Shown: positions 43,118 to 52,272 of the stretch, in pieces
Position numbering within the stretch: the stretch's first letter is position 1
How the letters are laid out: every line of letters starts with the position of its first letter
Source of the DNA: an uncultured Blastocatellia bacterium
GTDB taxonomy: Bacteria; Acidobacteriota; Blastocatellia; HR10
Assembly (NCBI GenBank): GCA_937934295.1
Contig: CALHAI010000004.1
Coordinates: forward strand, 124,001 to 188,000
Length of the DNA stretch: 64,000 nt
Reading direction: 5' to 3'
The notes under the pieces: model-generated
The model's input: the letters and a program-made list of their open reading frames with translations, nothing else
Told to the model about the DNA's origin: nothing
Databases searched by the model: none
Position numbers and translations under genes: made by a program

Positions 43118-45106
43118 ATGAGGTTCACGTTGGTCTCCGAATATCAACCGCGTGGCGATCAGCCGGAGGCGATCGAAGCCCTCGTGCGGGGGGTGCGCGA
43201 GGGGAAGCGCTTTCAAGTCCTCATGGGCATCACGGGCTCGGGCAAGACGTTCTCGATCTCGAAGGTCATCGAGCAGGTGAATCGGCCCGTGCTCGTGATG
43301 GCGCACAATAAGACGCTCGCCGCGCAGCTCTATCAGGAGTTCAAGAAGTTCTTCCCTTACAATGCCGTCGAGTATTTCGTGAGCTACTATGACTACTACC
43401 AGCCGGAAGCCTACATCCCGGCGACCGACACGTATATCGAGAAAGAGGCCATCATCAACGAGGACATCGATCGGCTACGGATGTCGGCCACGCGGGCGCT
43501 CTTCGAGCGGCGGGATGTCATCATCGTGGCGAGCGTCTCCTGCATCTACGGCCTGGGGGATCCGAACGAGTACTATGGGATGCTGTTCTGGGTGCATCGG
43601 GGGCAGACGCTCCCGCGTTCGGAGTTGCTGCGACGGTTGGTCGAGCTGCAATATGAGCGGACGGAAGACGAGCTACGGCGGGGCACATTTCGCGTGCGGG
43701 GGGATGTCGTGGAGGTCTATCCGGTGGATCGCGACCTGGCCGTTCGGATCGAGCTGTGGGGGGACGAGGTGGACGCGCTCGCGACGATCGATCCGCTCTT
43801 TGGGGAAGTGCTCGAGCGCTTAGATCGCGTGGCGCTCTATCCGAAGACGCACTTCGTCACGCGCCGCGACGTGTTGCGTCGGGCCATTCGCTCGATTCGG
43901 GAGGAATTGGAATGGTGGTGGCCACAACTGGAGGCAAAAGGCAAGCGGCTTGAAGCGCAGCGGATTCGGGAGCGGACGCTCTACGATCTGGAGATGTTGG
44001 AGCAGTTCGGGTACTGCCGTGGGATTGAGAATTATTCCCGGCATCTGACGGGGCGGCAGCCGGGCGAGCCCCCGCCGACGTTACTCGACTATCTCCCCAG
44101 GGATGCCCTCATCATCGTGGACGAGAGCCATCAGACGATCCCACAGATTCGCGGCATGTATCATGGGGATCGGTCGCGAAAGGAGACGCTCGTGGAATAT
44201 GGCTTCCGGCTGCCGAGCGCGCTCGACAATCGGCCGCTGACGTTCGAGGAGTGGGAGGCGCGCGTCGGGCAGGTCATCTTCGTCTCGGCGACGCCGGGCG
44301 AGTACGAGTTGGAGAAGGCGGGTGGGGAAGTCGTCGAGCAGGTTGTGCGTCCGACGGGCTTGCTCGATCCGGAAGTCGAGGTGCGCCCCGTGCGCGGGCA
44401 GGTGGATGATCTGCTCGAAGAGATCCGCCAGCGGGTGGCGCGCGGTGAACGCGTGCTGGTGACGACGCTCACCAAACGCATGGCCGAGGATCTCTGTGCG
44501 TACTATGCGGAGCTGGGGGTACGCGTTCGGTATCTCCACTCGGAGATCGATACGCTGGAGCGGGTCAAGATCCTGCGCGACCTCCGGCGCGGGGATTTCG
44601 ATGTCCTCGTCGGCGTGAACCTCTTGCGCGAGGGGCTCGATCTGCCAGAGGTGTCGCTCGTCGCCATCCTCGACGCCGACAAGGAGGGGTTCTTGCGTTC
44701 GACGCGCGCGCTCATTCAGACCATTGGGCGGTGCGCGCGGCATATCCATGCGAAGGCGATCCTCTATGCCGATCGCATCACCGAGTCCATGGCGCACGCG
44801 ATCCGCGAGACGGAGCGGCGTCGGGCGAAGCAACAGGAGTACAATCGGCGGCATGGGATCACACCGCAATCGGTCGTCAAGCCCATCGAGGAGACGCTCG
44901 TCAACATCATCGAGGCCGATTACGTGACCGTTCCATTGGACGAAGAGGACGAGGGGGTGACGACGGAAGCGGCTCTTGAAGAGCGTATTCGGCAGTTGGA
45001 GGCGGAGATGCGGGAGGCTGCGCGGCAGCTGCGCTTTGAGCGAGCGGCCGCGTTGCGTGATCGGATCAAGGCCTTGAAGCGCAAGCTGCTGGAGGTCCCC
45101 AGTTGA
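43118..45106 (+). CDS. uvrB: Excinuclease ABC subunit UvrB
   Basis: UvrB verifies DNA damage and recruits UvrC in nucleotide-excision repair. The 662-residue protein has the UvrB start [19 protein letters not shown], Walker A GITGSGKT, the beta-hairpin [17 protein letters not shown], helicase motifs [10 protein letters not shown] and [16 protein letters not shown], and a C-terminal UVR domain ([26 protein letters not shown]) that binds UvrC. Length is standard. The aroC gene begins at or just beyond the uvrB stop. Confidence 0.97.
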   Translation: MRFTLVSEYQPRGDQPEAIEALVRGVREGKRFQVLMGITGSGKTFSISKVIEQVNRPVLVMAHNKTLAAQLYQEFKKFFPYNAVEYFVSYYDYYQPEAYIPATDTYIEKEAIINEDIDRLRMSATRALFERRDVIIVASVSCIYGLGDPNEYYGMLFWVHRGQTLPRSELLRRLVELQYERTEDELRRGTFRVRGDVVEVYPVDRDLAVRIELWGDEVDALATIDPLFGEVLERLDRVALYPKTHFVTRRDVLRRAIRSIREELEWWWPQLEAKGKRLEAQRIRERTLYDLEMLEQFGYCRGIENYSRHLTGRQPGEPPPTLLDYLPRDALIIVDESHQTIPQIRGMYHGDRSRKETLVEYGFRLPSALDNRPLTFEEWEARVGQVIFVSATPGEYELEKAGGEVVEQVVRPTGLLDPEVEVRPVRGQVDDLLEEIRQRVARGERVLVTTLTKRMAEDLCAYYAELGVRVRYLHSEIDTLERVKILRDLRRGDFDVLVGVNLLREGLDLPEVSLVAILDADKEGFLRSTRALIQTIGRCARHIHAKAILYADRITESMAHAIRETERRRAKQQEYNRRHGITPQSVVKPIEETLVNIIEADYVTVPLDEEDEGVTTEAALEERIRQLEAEMREAARQLRFERAAALRDRIKALKRKLLEVPS

Positions 45107-45126
45107 GCGTCGGGAGGTCAGGGAGG

Positions 45127-46305
45127 GTGACGATTCGTTTCCTCACAGCTGGGGAGTCGCATGGTCGGGCGCTGGTAGCCCTTGTGGAGGGGTTCCCGGC
45201 CGGATTATCCGTGGACGTGGCGTTCATCTCGCGAGAGCTGGAGCGGCGGCAACACGGCTTTGGGCGGGGCGCCCGGCAGAAGATCGAACGGGATCGCGCC
45301 GAGATCTTGAGCGGCGTGCGGCACGGGCGCACGCTCGGGTCGCCCATTGCGCTGGTGATCGAGAATCGGGATTTCGCGAATTGGCAAGAAGTGATGGCGC
45401 TCGAACCACGCGTGTTCGAGGACGAACGGAAGGCGCGGCGGGTCGTGCGCCCTCGGCCCGGACATGCCGATCTGGCCGGAGGCTTGAAGTACAACACGCA
45501 CGATCTGCGCGACATCCTCGAACGGGCGAGCGCGCGAGAGACGGCGGCACGCGTGGCCGTCGGCGCGTTGGCGAAGCTGCTCTTGCGCGAGTTCGGCATC
45601 GAGGTGAGCAGCCATGTCTTGATGGTCGGGGGGGTGCCCGAGCAGCCGCGCGATGATGTCTCGTGGGAGGAGATCCAGGCCATCCCCGAGGATTCACCTT
45701 TGCGATGTGTGGATCGCGAGCTGGAAGCGCGGATGATCGCGCGCATTGAGGCGGCGATGCGCGCGGGAGATACCGTGGGCGGCCTCTTCGAGGTCGTGGC
45801 GCACGGTGTGCCCCCTGGCTTGGGCACACACACGCAGTGGGACTTGCGATTGGATGGACGGCTGGCGCAGGCCGTCATGTCCATTCAAGGCGTGAAGGCC
45901 GTCGAACTCGGCCTTGGCACGATGGCCGCCCGCTGGCCCGGCTCGCGCGTCCACGATGAGATCTTCTACGATGCGGCCGAGCGCCGATTCTACCGGAAGA
46001 CGAATCGCGCCGGCGGCGTCGAGGGGGGGATCAGTAACGGCGAGGAGATCCGCGTGCGCGGTTATTTGAAACCCCTCTCGACCTTGCGGCGGCCACTCCG
46101 CAGCGTCAATGTCGTGACGAAGGAGCCGGCCGAAGCCGCCTTCGAGCGTTCGGATGTGACGGCCATCACGGCAGCGGGCGTGATCGGCGAAGCGATGGTG
46201 GCCATCGTGCTCGCGCAAGCGATACGCGAGAAGTTCGGCGGCGATTCGCTCAAGGAGATGAAGCGACAATTCCTCGCGTATCAGGAACAGCTGCGGGCGT
46301 ATTGA
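45127..46305 (+). CDS. aroC: Chorismate synthase AroC
   Basis: AroC makes chorismate from EPSP using reduced FMN. I use the GTG at 45127 (GGGAGG upstream), giving 392 residues that begin [19 protein letters not shown]; a TTG at 45103 overlapping the uvrB stop would add 8 residues. Signatures are [57 protein letters not shown] and the final KREFGGDSL-type [11 protein letters not shown]. No other shikimate gene is in the window. Confidence 0.95.
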   Translation: MTIRFLTAGESHGRALVALVEGFPAGLSVDVAFISRELERRQHGFGRGARQKIERDRAEILSGVRHGRTLGSPIALVIENRDFANWQEVMALEPRVFEDERKARRVVRPRPGHADLAGGLKYNTHDLRDILERASARETAARVAVGALAKLLLREFGIEVSSHVLMVGGVPEQPRDDVSWEEIQAIPEDSPLRCVDRELEARMIARIEAAMRAGDTVGGLFEVVAHGVPPGLGTHTQWDLRLDGRLAQAVMSIQGVKAVELGLGTMAARWPGSRVHDEIFYDAAERRFYRKTNRAGGVEGGISNGEEIRVRGYLKPLSTLRRPLRSVNVVTKEPAEAAFERSDVTAITAAGVIGEAMVAIVLAQAIREKFGGDSLKEMKRQFLAYQEQLRAY

Positions 46306-46331
46306 AGCGGCGCGGCGACGGCGGAGAGGCG

Positions 46332-48152
46332 ATGAGCCGACAGATGCCTCGCAAGCTCTCGGGGACAGAGCGTGGGGACTCGGGGAGATCCCGGCGACAA
46401 GCGTGGAGCCGAATCCTCGCGGCCTGGCGGCGCCATCAGCGTGTGCTCGCCGCGGGCCTCGGATGCATCCTCGTGGGGAACGCCATCGGCCTCACGGCGC
46501 CGACCGTCGTGCGCTATGCTGTGGATGATCTGGCACGAGCGACGATGGCGGAGCAGTTCTTTCGCTATGGGCTGTTGGTGATCGCCATCGCTCTGGGGCA
46601 AGGGATCTTCCTCTTTTGGCAACGGCGATTGATTGTCGGGATGTCGCGGGACATCGAGTATGAGCTGCGCAATGAGTTCTTCGCGCACCTGGAGCAGATG
46701 GGGCCGAGATTCTTCCACGAATATCGGGTGGGCGATCTCATGTCGCGGGCGACCAACGATCTGAACGCCGTGCGGATGCTGGTTGGGCCGGCGCTCATGT
46801 ACTCGGCGAATGCGCTCGTCGTGTTCGCGCTCGCGCTGCCACTGATGATTCGGGTGAGCGGGCGGCTGACGCTGTTGGCGTTATTCTCTCTTCCGCTGGT
46901 CTCGGTCGCGACGAAGCTCTTCGGCGCGCGCATTCATGCGCATTTCGAGCGGGTGCAGGAGCAACTGGGGCGCTTGAGCACGCGCGCGCAGGAGAACTTC
47001 GCGGGCGTGCGCGTCGTGCGCGCTTATGGACAGGAGGAAGCGGAACGTCGCGCCTTTCGCGCCCTCAATCGGGAATACGTGCGGCGTAACCTGCGCCTCA
47101 TTCGATTGACCGGACTCTTCTATCCCACGCTCGCGACGCTCATCGGGCTCGGATCGGCGGCCGTGCTCTGGTATGGCGGCCGACTCGCCCTCAAGGGGGT
47201 GATCAGCGTCGGCCAATTCGTGGAGTTCACGCTCTATCTGGCGCGGCTCATCTGGCCGGTGATCGCCATGGGCTGGGTCGTGAATCTCGTCGAACGCGGA
47301 TTGGCCAGCATGGGGCGCATCGTGGAGATCCTGGAGCGGGAGCCCGAGAGTCGGGACGTCGCGATCCCCCTCCTTTCGAAGACCGATGATGGATGGGTCC
47401 CGCAGGGGAAGATCGAGATTCGCCACCTGACCTTCAGCTACGATGGTCAGGCGCCGGCCCTGTGCGATGTCTCGTTGGTGATCGAACCCGGAGAGATGGT
47501 GGCCATTGTCGGACGGACGGGGTCGGGGAAGACGACTGTGGTGAACGTGCTCACGCGGCTCCATGAGCCGCCGCCTGGGACGGTCTTCCTCGATGGGCGG
47601 GATATCCGGGATATCCCCCGCGCGCGGCTGCGCGCCGTGCTCGGCGTTGTGCCGCAGGAGCCCTTCCTCTTCGGCCTGAGCGTGGCCGAGAATATGGCGT
47701 TCGGCACCGATTCGGTCAGCGAGTCGGAGATCGCTGAAGCGGCGCGATGGGTCGGCCTTGAAGAGGAGATCCGGGAATTTCCCGAAGGCTTTCGTACGAT
47801 CGTGGGCGAGCGGGGGATCATGCTCTCTGGAGGGCAGCGGCAGCGCGTGGCGATCGCGCGCGCGCTCCTTCGGCGGCCGCGCATCCTCATCTTAGACGAC
47901 GCCCTCTCAGCCGTGGATGCGTACACGGAGGAGCGCATCCTCGCGCAGATTCGGGCGCTCATGCCTCAGCGCACGGTGCTCTTCATCTCCCATCGTCTGT
48001 GGACGGTGCGCGAGGCGGACCGAATCGTCGTCTTGGATCGAGGGCGCGTGGTCGAACAAGGAACGCACGAGGAGCTTCTCGCGCGGGGTGGCCTCTACGC
48101 CGAGCTGTATGACGAGCAGCTTTTGGAGGAGGAGCTGGCAGCGAGCGAATGA
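46332..48152 (+). CDS. ABC transporter, fused permease/ATPase (exporter, MsbA/multidrug type)
   Basis: A 606-residue half-transporter. The membrane part (about 40-310) has six predicted helices and the family HEYRVGDLMSRATNDLNAVR coupling segment. The ATPase part has Walker A VGRTGSGKTTVV, Q-loop, signature LSGGQRQRVAIARALLRRP, Walker B ILILDDALSAVD and the switch His in FISHRLWTV. It would homodimerise to export lipid or drug-like compounds. The start at 46332 follows GGAGAGG. It overlaps the next gene by 4 bp, which hints at a functional link with that membrane-associated protein. Confidence 0.92.
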   Translation: MSRQMPRKLSGTERGDSGRSRRQAWSRILAAWRRHQRVLAAGLGCILVGNAIGLTAPTVVRYAVDDLARATMAEQFFRYGLLVIAIALGQGIFLFWQRRLIVGMSRDIEYELRNEFFAHLEQMGPRFFHEYRVGDLMSRATNDLNAVRMLVGPALMYSANALVVFALALPLMIRVSGRLTLLALFSLPLVSVATKLFGARIHAHFERVQEQLGRLSTRAQENFAGVRVVRAYGQEEAERRAFRALNREYVRRNLRLIRLTGLFYPTLATLIGLGSAAVLWYGGRLALKGVISVGQFVEFTLYLARLIWPVIAMGWVVNLVERGLASMGRIVEILEREPESRDVAIPLLSKTDDGWVPQGKIEIRHLTFSYDGQAPALCDVSLVIEPGEMVAIVGRTGSGKTTVVNVLTRLHEPPPGTVFLDGRDIRDIPRARLRAVLGVVPQEPFLFGLSVAENMAFGTDSVSESEIAEAARWVGLEEEIREFPEGFRTIVGERGIMLSGGQRQRVAIARALLRRPRILILDDALSAVDAYTEERILAQIRALMPQRTVLFISHRLWTVREADRIVVLDRGRVVEQGTHEELLARGGLYAELYDEQLLEEELAASE

Positions 48153-48715
48153 GGGTTCGGTTGGTGATCGGTCCGAGAAATCGCTGGAACTTCCAAGCCG
48201 AGCCAGAAGGCGAGGTGGAGGCGCATCTTGAATCCCCGTTCAGCTCGGGGAGGGTGCTGGCGCGGCTCTGGCGACGGCTCTTGGCCGAGTATCATCACGC
48301 GCGTCGCGCGATTGAGACGACGGAGCGAATGCGATGGATTCGAGAGGGTTTTCGTCGGCTCGAAACGCGCATTGATCCGAGCGAATCCTTGTTGCGGCAG
48401 ATGCGCAGGGCGACGGAAGTGGTGCTGTTGTATCCGGAGCCGCTCTCGGCGGCGCTCGTGCGGCGTCGGTTCCTTCGCTTTCTCCGGCGTCGGTCGCGCG
48501 CACATGCGCGCGGGATAGCGCTCAATGCGCTCCTTCTGCCGGTGACGGCGGCGATGGCCATCTTGCCGGGGCCGAACGTCTTCTTCGCGTGGAACGCGTA
48601 TCGGCTCATCGCGCACGCTCTCGCGCGACAAGGGGCGCGGCGCGTCTTGCGTGGAGAGTGTGCGCTGCACGTGTGTGCTGTGGCGGAGGCTGGCGTCGTG
48701 CGCGATGGGAGATGA
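48149..48715 (+). CDS. Mit_KHE1-like (mitochondrial K+/H+ exchange-related) protein
   Basis: A 188-residue protein coupled to the ABC exporter by an ATGA overlap. The C-terminal part contains LLLPVTAAMAILPGPNVFFAWNAYRL (quoted in part), the hallmark of the Mit_KHE1 family, named after yeast proteins involved in mitochondrial potassium/proton exchange. The N-terminal two thirds are Arg-rich helices. Bacterial members are uncharacterised, so transport itself is not claimed. Confidence 0.68.
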   Translation: MRVRLVIGPRNRWNFQAEPEGEVEAHLESPFSSGRVLARLWRRLLAEYHHARRAIETTERMRWIREGFRRLETRIDPSESLLRQMRRATEVVLLYPEPLSAALVRRRFLRFLRRRSRAHARGIALNALLLPVTAAMAILPGPNVFFAWNAYRLIAHALARQGARRVLRGECALHVCAVAEAGVVRDGR

Positions 48716-48717
48716 GG

Positions 48718-49341
48718 ATGATGAAGCTCCCGCGCGTGTACGCGATCACGGATCGTCGGCTGACTGGACTCTCGCACGCCGAGCAAGTGCGACGATTGGC
48801 AGGTGGGGGGATTCGTCTCATCCAACTGCGGGAGAAAGAGGCATCGCCGCAGGACTTCTACCTTCAGGCTCGGGAAGCCATGCTCATCGCGCGGGAGCTC
48901 GGCGTCACGTTGCTCATCAACGATCGCGCGGACATCGCCTTGGCGGTCGGGGCCGATGGCGTGCACCTGGGACAAGATGACCTTCCTCCGGAGAAAGCGC
49001 GGATGCTCCTGGGCCCGGATCGTCTCATCGGATTCTCGACGCATTCGTTGGAGCAAGTGCTGAAGGCGGACACCTTGCCGGTGGATTACATCGCCATTGG
49101 TCCAGTCTTCCCCACGCGAACGAAGGAGAAGCCGGACCCGGTCGTGGGCATTGAGGCGGTTCGAGCGGTGCGGGCGTGGACTCGGAAACCGTTGGTGGCC
49201 ATCGGGGGCATCACGTTGGAGACGGCGCCGCAGGTCATCGCGGCTGGCGCGGATGCTGTCGCGGTGATCGCTGATCTTGTGGGCGCGCCGGATATCACGG
49301 CGCGGGCGCGTCAGTATGTCGAAGTGCTGTCCGCTCTGTAG
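48718..49341 (+). CDS. thiE: Thiamine-phosphate synthase ThiE
   Basis: ThiE joins the thiazole and pyrimidine phosphates. The protein has 207 residues from the ATG at 48718 (a second ATG follows directly). Family motifs are VYAITDRRL, IRLIQLREKEASPQ, LLINDRADIALAVGADGVHLGQDDLPPE, IGFSTHS, DYIAIGPVFPTRTK and VAIGGITLETAPQVIAAGADAVAVI. No other thi gene and no TPP riboswitch is seen nearby. Confidence 0.94.
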   Translation: MMKLPRVYAITDRRLTGLSHAEQVRRLAGGGIRLIQLREKEASPQDFYLQAREAMLIARELGVTLLINDRADIALAVGADGVHLGQDDLPPEKARMLLGPDRLIGFSTHSLEQVLKADTLPVDYIAIGPVFPTRTKEKPDPVVGIEAVRAVRAWTRKPLVAIGGITLETAPQVIAAGADAVAVIADLVGAPDITARARQYVEVLSAL

Positions 49342-49420
49342 GGGCGTGGCGGCTCCTGTTCGGGTCGGTTCGGGAGATGCGGTGTTCGCGAACCGGCACG
49401 TGCTGCGAAAGAGGAAGGAG

Positions 49421-50161
49421 ATGAGACGTGCATCGCTCGCTCTTGGGATTGCGATCGGGGTGGCCGGGCTGTTGAGCGTCACCTTCGGCGCGGCGATTCA
49501 GGATCGCTCGGCGGCTCAAGAGCCTCATACCGTGCGGTTGCGTAACGGGTCCGTTCTGCGCGGACGCGTCATTCGATTCGAGAACGGAGAGTTCACCGTG
49601 ATCCTCGCTGGGACGCAGAGCCGAGCGATCCTTCATGTCGCTGATGTGGAGAGCATAGACTTCGGCGGCACAGAAGCCCATGTAGAGTCGCCGCGCGCGC
49701 CGGAAGCGATGCCGAGCGCGCGTCCGGCTCAAGAGCTGACGGCGGTCACTCCGGCATCCGAGCCGGCTGTCACGCTGCCGCGATATACGGAGCACACCGT
49801 TAAGGTCCCGGCCAATCAGGAGTGGACCGATACGGGGATTGATCTCATCAAGGGACAGAAGTTGCGGCTCGCCGTCAGCGGGCGCGTCCGTATCTCGGCG
49901 ACGCAAGAGGTCGGGCCAGAAGGCATCGAGCAGGAAGATCCGGATAAGCTCATGCCTCATCATCCGAGCGGCGGCGTGATCGCCGTCATTGGGGATGACA
50001 ACGATGAGTTCCTCTTCATCGGCCCGGCCGCCGAGATCGTCGCGCACCGCAGCGGTCGGCTCTTCTTGATGGTCAACGATGGCTCGCCCAAGGACAATAG
50101 CGGTGAGTTCCTCGTACGCATTCAAGTGGGGGAGCCACCGCGCGTCAGCGCGAAAGGATAA
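49421..50161 (+). CDS. Secreted protein with LecA/PA-I-like galactose-binding fold domain
   Basis: The ATG at 49421 follows GGAAGGAG and gives 246 residues with a signal peptide (about 1-28). A short beta module comes first (VRLRNGSVLRGRVIRFENGEF, about 40-75), then a Pro/Ala linker, then about 120 residues resembling the PA-IL lectin fold: EWTDTGIDLIKGQKLRLAVSGR, PSGGVIAVIGDDNDEF, and SGRLFLMVNDGSPKDNSGEF, the last carrying the Asn-Asp...Asp-Asn calcium/sugar residues. Carbohydrate binding is plausible but not certain. It lies between thiE and selA on the same strand. Confidence 0.65.
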   Translation: MRRASLALGIAIGVAGLLSVTFGAAIQDRSAAQEPHTVRLRNGSVLRGRVIRFENGEFTVILAGTQSRAILHVADVESIDFGGTEAHVESPRAPEAMPSARPAQELTAVTPASEPAVTLPRYTEHTVKVPANQEWTDTGIDLIKGQKLRLAVSGRVRISATQEVGPEGIEQEDPDKLMPHHPSGGVIAVIGDDNDEFLFIGPAAEIVAHRSGRLFLMVNDGSPKDNSGEFLVRIQVGEPPRVSAKG

Positions 50162-50260
50162 TAGGTCCGGCCGGCGGCCAAGTCCCGAGAGCGAATGCCC
50201 ATCGGGCAAACGGGCGATCTGTGCGATGGAGGATGACGAGTGATTGAGGAAGGAGGCGAG

Positions 50261-51664
50261 ATGGTCATCGAACGGTTGCGCGCGATCCCCTCGGTGGAGT
50301 CCATCTTGCGCTGGACCTCGATCGCGGCATGGGTCGAGCGATTCGGGCGAGCGGCCGTCGTGCGCGAAGTGCGCGCCGTTACCGACGCGTTGCGACGAGA
50401 GCTTCGCGCTGGGCATCTCGCTGTGGCGCAGGAAGATGTGCCGCGTGAGATCGAGCGTCGGGTCCGCGCGCGCCTGGAGGCCTTCGAGCGCCCCTCGTTG
50501 CGAGGGGTGATCAATGCGACGGGGGTCATCCTTCATACGAATCTGGGACGCGCGCCGCTCTCGGCGGCAGCGCTTTGCGCCATCGAGCGCATTGGAGCGG
50601 GGTACTCGAACCTCGAATACGATCTCACGCGAGGGGAACGGGGGCGGCGCGACGTGCACTGTCAGGATGTGCTGCGCCGTCTTCTCGATGTGGAGGCCGC
50701 CCTCATCGTCAACAACAACGCGGCCGCTGTGCTGTTGGTGCTCAACACGCTGGCCGAGGGGGGAGAGGTCCTCGTCTCGCGGGGTGAGTTGATCGAGATC
50801 GGGGGAGCATTTCGCCTGCCAGAGATCATGGCGAAGTCTGGGGCGATCCTCCGTGAGGTCGGGACGACGAATCGCACGCGCTTGGAGGATTATGAGCGCG
50901 CTATCACCGAACGCGCGCGGCTCATTCTGCGCGCGCACTGGAGTAATTTCCGCATCATCGGATTCACCGAGCGACCGCCTCTTCGGGATCTTGTCGCCCT
51001 GGCCCATCGGCATGGCCTGCCGTGTTACGAGGATCTGGGGAGCGGATGCTTCGTGGATTTACGAGCATGGGGGATTCCCGACGAGCCGACCGTCGCGCAC
51101 TCGCTGGCCGAAGGTGTGGACGTCTGCTCCTTCAGTGGCGATAAATTGCTCGGCGGACCGCAAGCCGGCATTATCGTCGGGCGCGCGGCGATCATCGAAC
51201 GCTTGGCCCGAAATCCGTTGATGCGCGTCGTCCGGCCGGATAAGCTCACGCTCGCAGCACTAGAAGCGACCCTGCGGGCGTATCTGGCTGGGCGCCTCGA
51301 GGAGATCCCGGTCCTTCGGATGATCGCCCTGACGCCAGAGCAGCTGCGACGTCGTGCTCGGGCTTTCGCGAGGCGACTTCGACGAGTGTGCGGCGAAGTG
51401 TTTCATGTTCGGTTGAAGGACAGCGCCTCGGTCACCGGTGGCGGTTCCGCTCCGGGAGTCGATCTGCCAACGACGCTCATCGCCCTGCGACATGAGCGCC
51501 TGCCAGCTCATGACCTAGAGGCGCGACTGCGTGCGGCCGATCCGCCGATCATCGCGCGGATCGAGGAGGATGCGGTGCTCCTGGATCTCCGCACGGTCGC
51601 GCCCGAGGAGGAGCAACTCATTCTCCGGGCCTTGCGCCTCATCGCTGCCTCCATTTCGGGGTGA
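50261..51664 (+). CDS. selA: L-seryl-tRNA(Sec) selenium transferase SelA
   Basis: SelA converts Ser-tRNA(Sec) to Sec-tRNA(Sec) with PLP and selenophosphate. From the ATG at 50261 (AAGGAGG upstream) it has 467 residues. Typical segments are VINATGVILHTNLGRAPLS, NLEYDLTRGERGRR, LIVNNNAAAVLLVLNTLA, SRGELIEIGGAFRLPEI, GTTNRTRLEDYE, YEDLGSGC and the PLP-binding Lys in CSFSGDKLLGGPQAGIIVG. selB, selC and selD were not found in the window, so their location is unknown. A deleted tnpB element begins directly after its stop. Confidence 0.95.
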   Translation: MVIERLRAIPSVESILRWTSIAAWVERFGRAAVVREVRAVTDALRRELRAGHLAVAQEDVPREIERRVRARLEAFERPSLRGVINATGVILHTNLGRAPLSAAALCAIERIGAGYSNLEYDLTRGERGRRDVHCQDVLRRLLDVEAALIVNNNAAAVLLVLNTLAEGGEVLVSRGELIEIGGAFRLPEIMAKSGAILREVGTTNRTRLEDYERAITERARLILRAHWSNFRIIGFTERPPLRDLVALAHRHGLPCYEDLGSGCFVDLRAWGIPDEPTVAHSLAEGVDVCSFSGDKLLGGPQAGIIVGRAAIIERLARNPLMRVVRPDKLTLAALEATLRAYLAGRLEEIPVLRMIALTPEQLRRRARAFARRLRRVCGEVFHVRLKDSASVTGGGSAPGVDLPTTLIALRHERLPAHDLEARLRAADPPIIARIEEDAVLLDLRTVAPEEEQLILRALRLIAASISG

Positions 51665-51685
51665 ATCCGCCTTGTTCCCCCACGG

Positions 51686-52046
51686 CTAAGGCCTTGGGCT
51701 TGCAATCACTTCAGCAGAAGGGTGACCCGATAGGCCGGTTGACAGCAGCCCGCTGGCGAGAGGCCCACCCTCGTCGGCAAGGTGCTTCCGGACGATGTTG
51801 CGAGCCGCGTTCAAGTGCCCACACCCGCGCCGCGATCACCAACTGGCATGACAGTTGTGGGAACCGCGTGCGAAACTCGTAGTAGATGGCACGATGGAGC
51901 CAAACACCACCCTTTTCTTGATGCCTCCACCCGTACTCGTAGACAGCGTTGCAGCATGCCGTGTATCGGCTGGTAGTGTCCAGCAAGACGAGAGCCCGTT
52001 CAGGGGTGGGCGAAGGCAGAAGTCGCACGGTGCGTTGTCAGCGCAT
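51686..52046 (-). pseudogene. tnpB: Internally deleted tnpB (IS200/IS605- or IS607-type) remnant
   Basis: Two pieces of TnpB are joined. The N-terminal helix-turn-helix domain reads RTVRLLPSPTPERALVLL and continues about 65 residues to LSCQLVIAARV; its ATG (52044-52046) is followed two codons later by a TGA (52038-52040). At about 51823 the frame changes to CGHLNAARNIVRKHLA, the last zinc-finger/RuvC-III piece of TnpB, ending in TAG at 51686. The roughly 250-300 codons of the nuclease core are gone. Only 21 bp separate its stop from the selA stop. A GCCTT...AAGGC hairpin sits there and may be the right end. The guide-RNA-coding 3' region could still exist. Confidence 0.8.
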
Positions 52047-52272
52047 TTCGAGAAGAAAGGCATGGGTGGCGCTTCTCCCCCTGACCGCAAGCCAGGAGTG
52101 TGCGGCGCTGCAGGGATTTGCTCGGGACGGAGTGCCCTTCAGACTCTCATGCGAGGGCTGATCTTACCTCGCCTTCGTTGAAGATTTGCGTGGATTTAAC
52201 GTGCCTCTAACGAGGAGTTGATCTCGATCTGGTATTCTCTCCCGTGCCATGAAATCGCAAGGAGGTGGGATC
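52047..52272. other. Probable left flank of the tnpB remnant and leader of the TonB receptor gene
   Basis: About 225 bp without a gene. It should hold the left end of the tnpB element and the promoter of the receptor gene. A TTGATC and a TATTCT are visible near 52217-52240 but are too closely spaced to be a normal pair. The exact element boundary could not be fixed. Confidence 0.35.

Noticed and set aside
50162-50260. tRNA-Sec or riboswitch ahead of selA
   Set aside because: Small GC hairpins are present but no cloverleaf with a TCA anticodon and no known aptamer pattern.
48295-51013. Long minus-strand open frames opposite thiE and selA
   Set aside because: They run antisense through clearly coding plus-strand genes and encode His/Arg-rich sequence without motifs.
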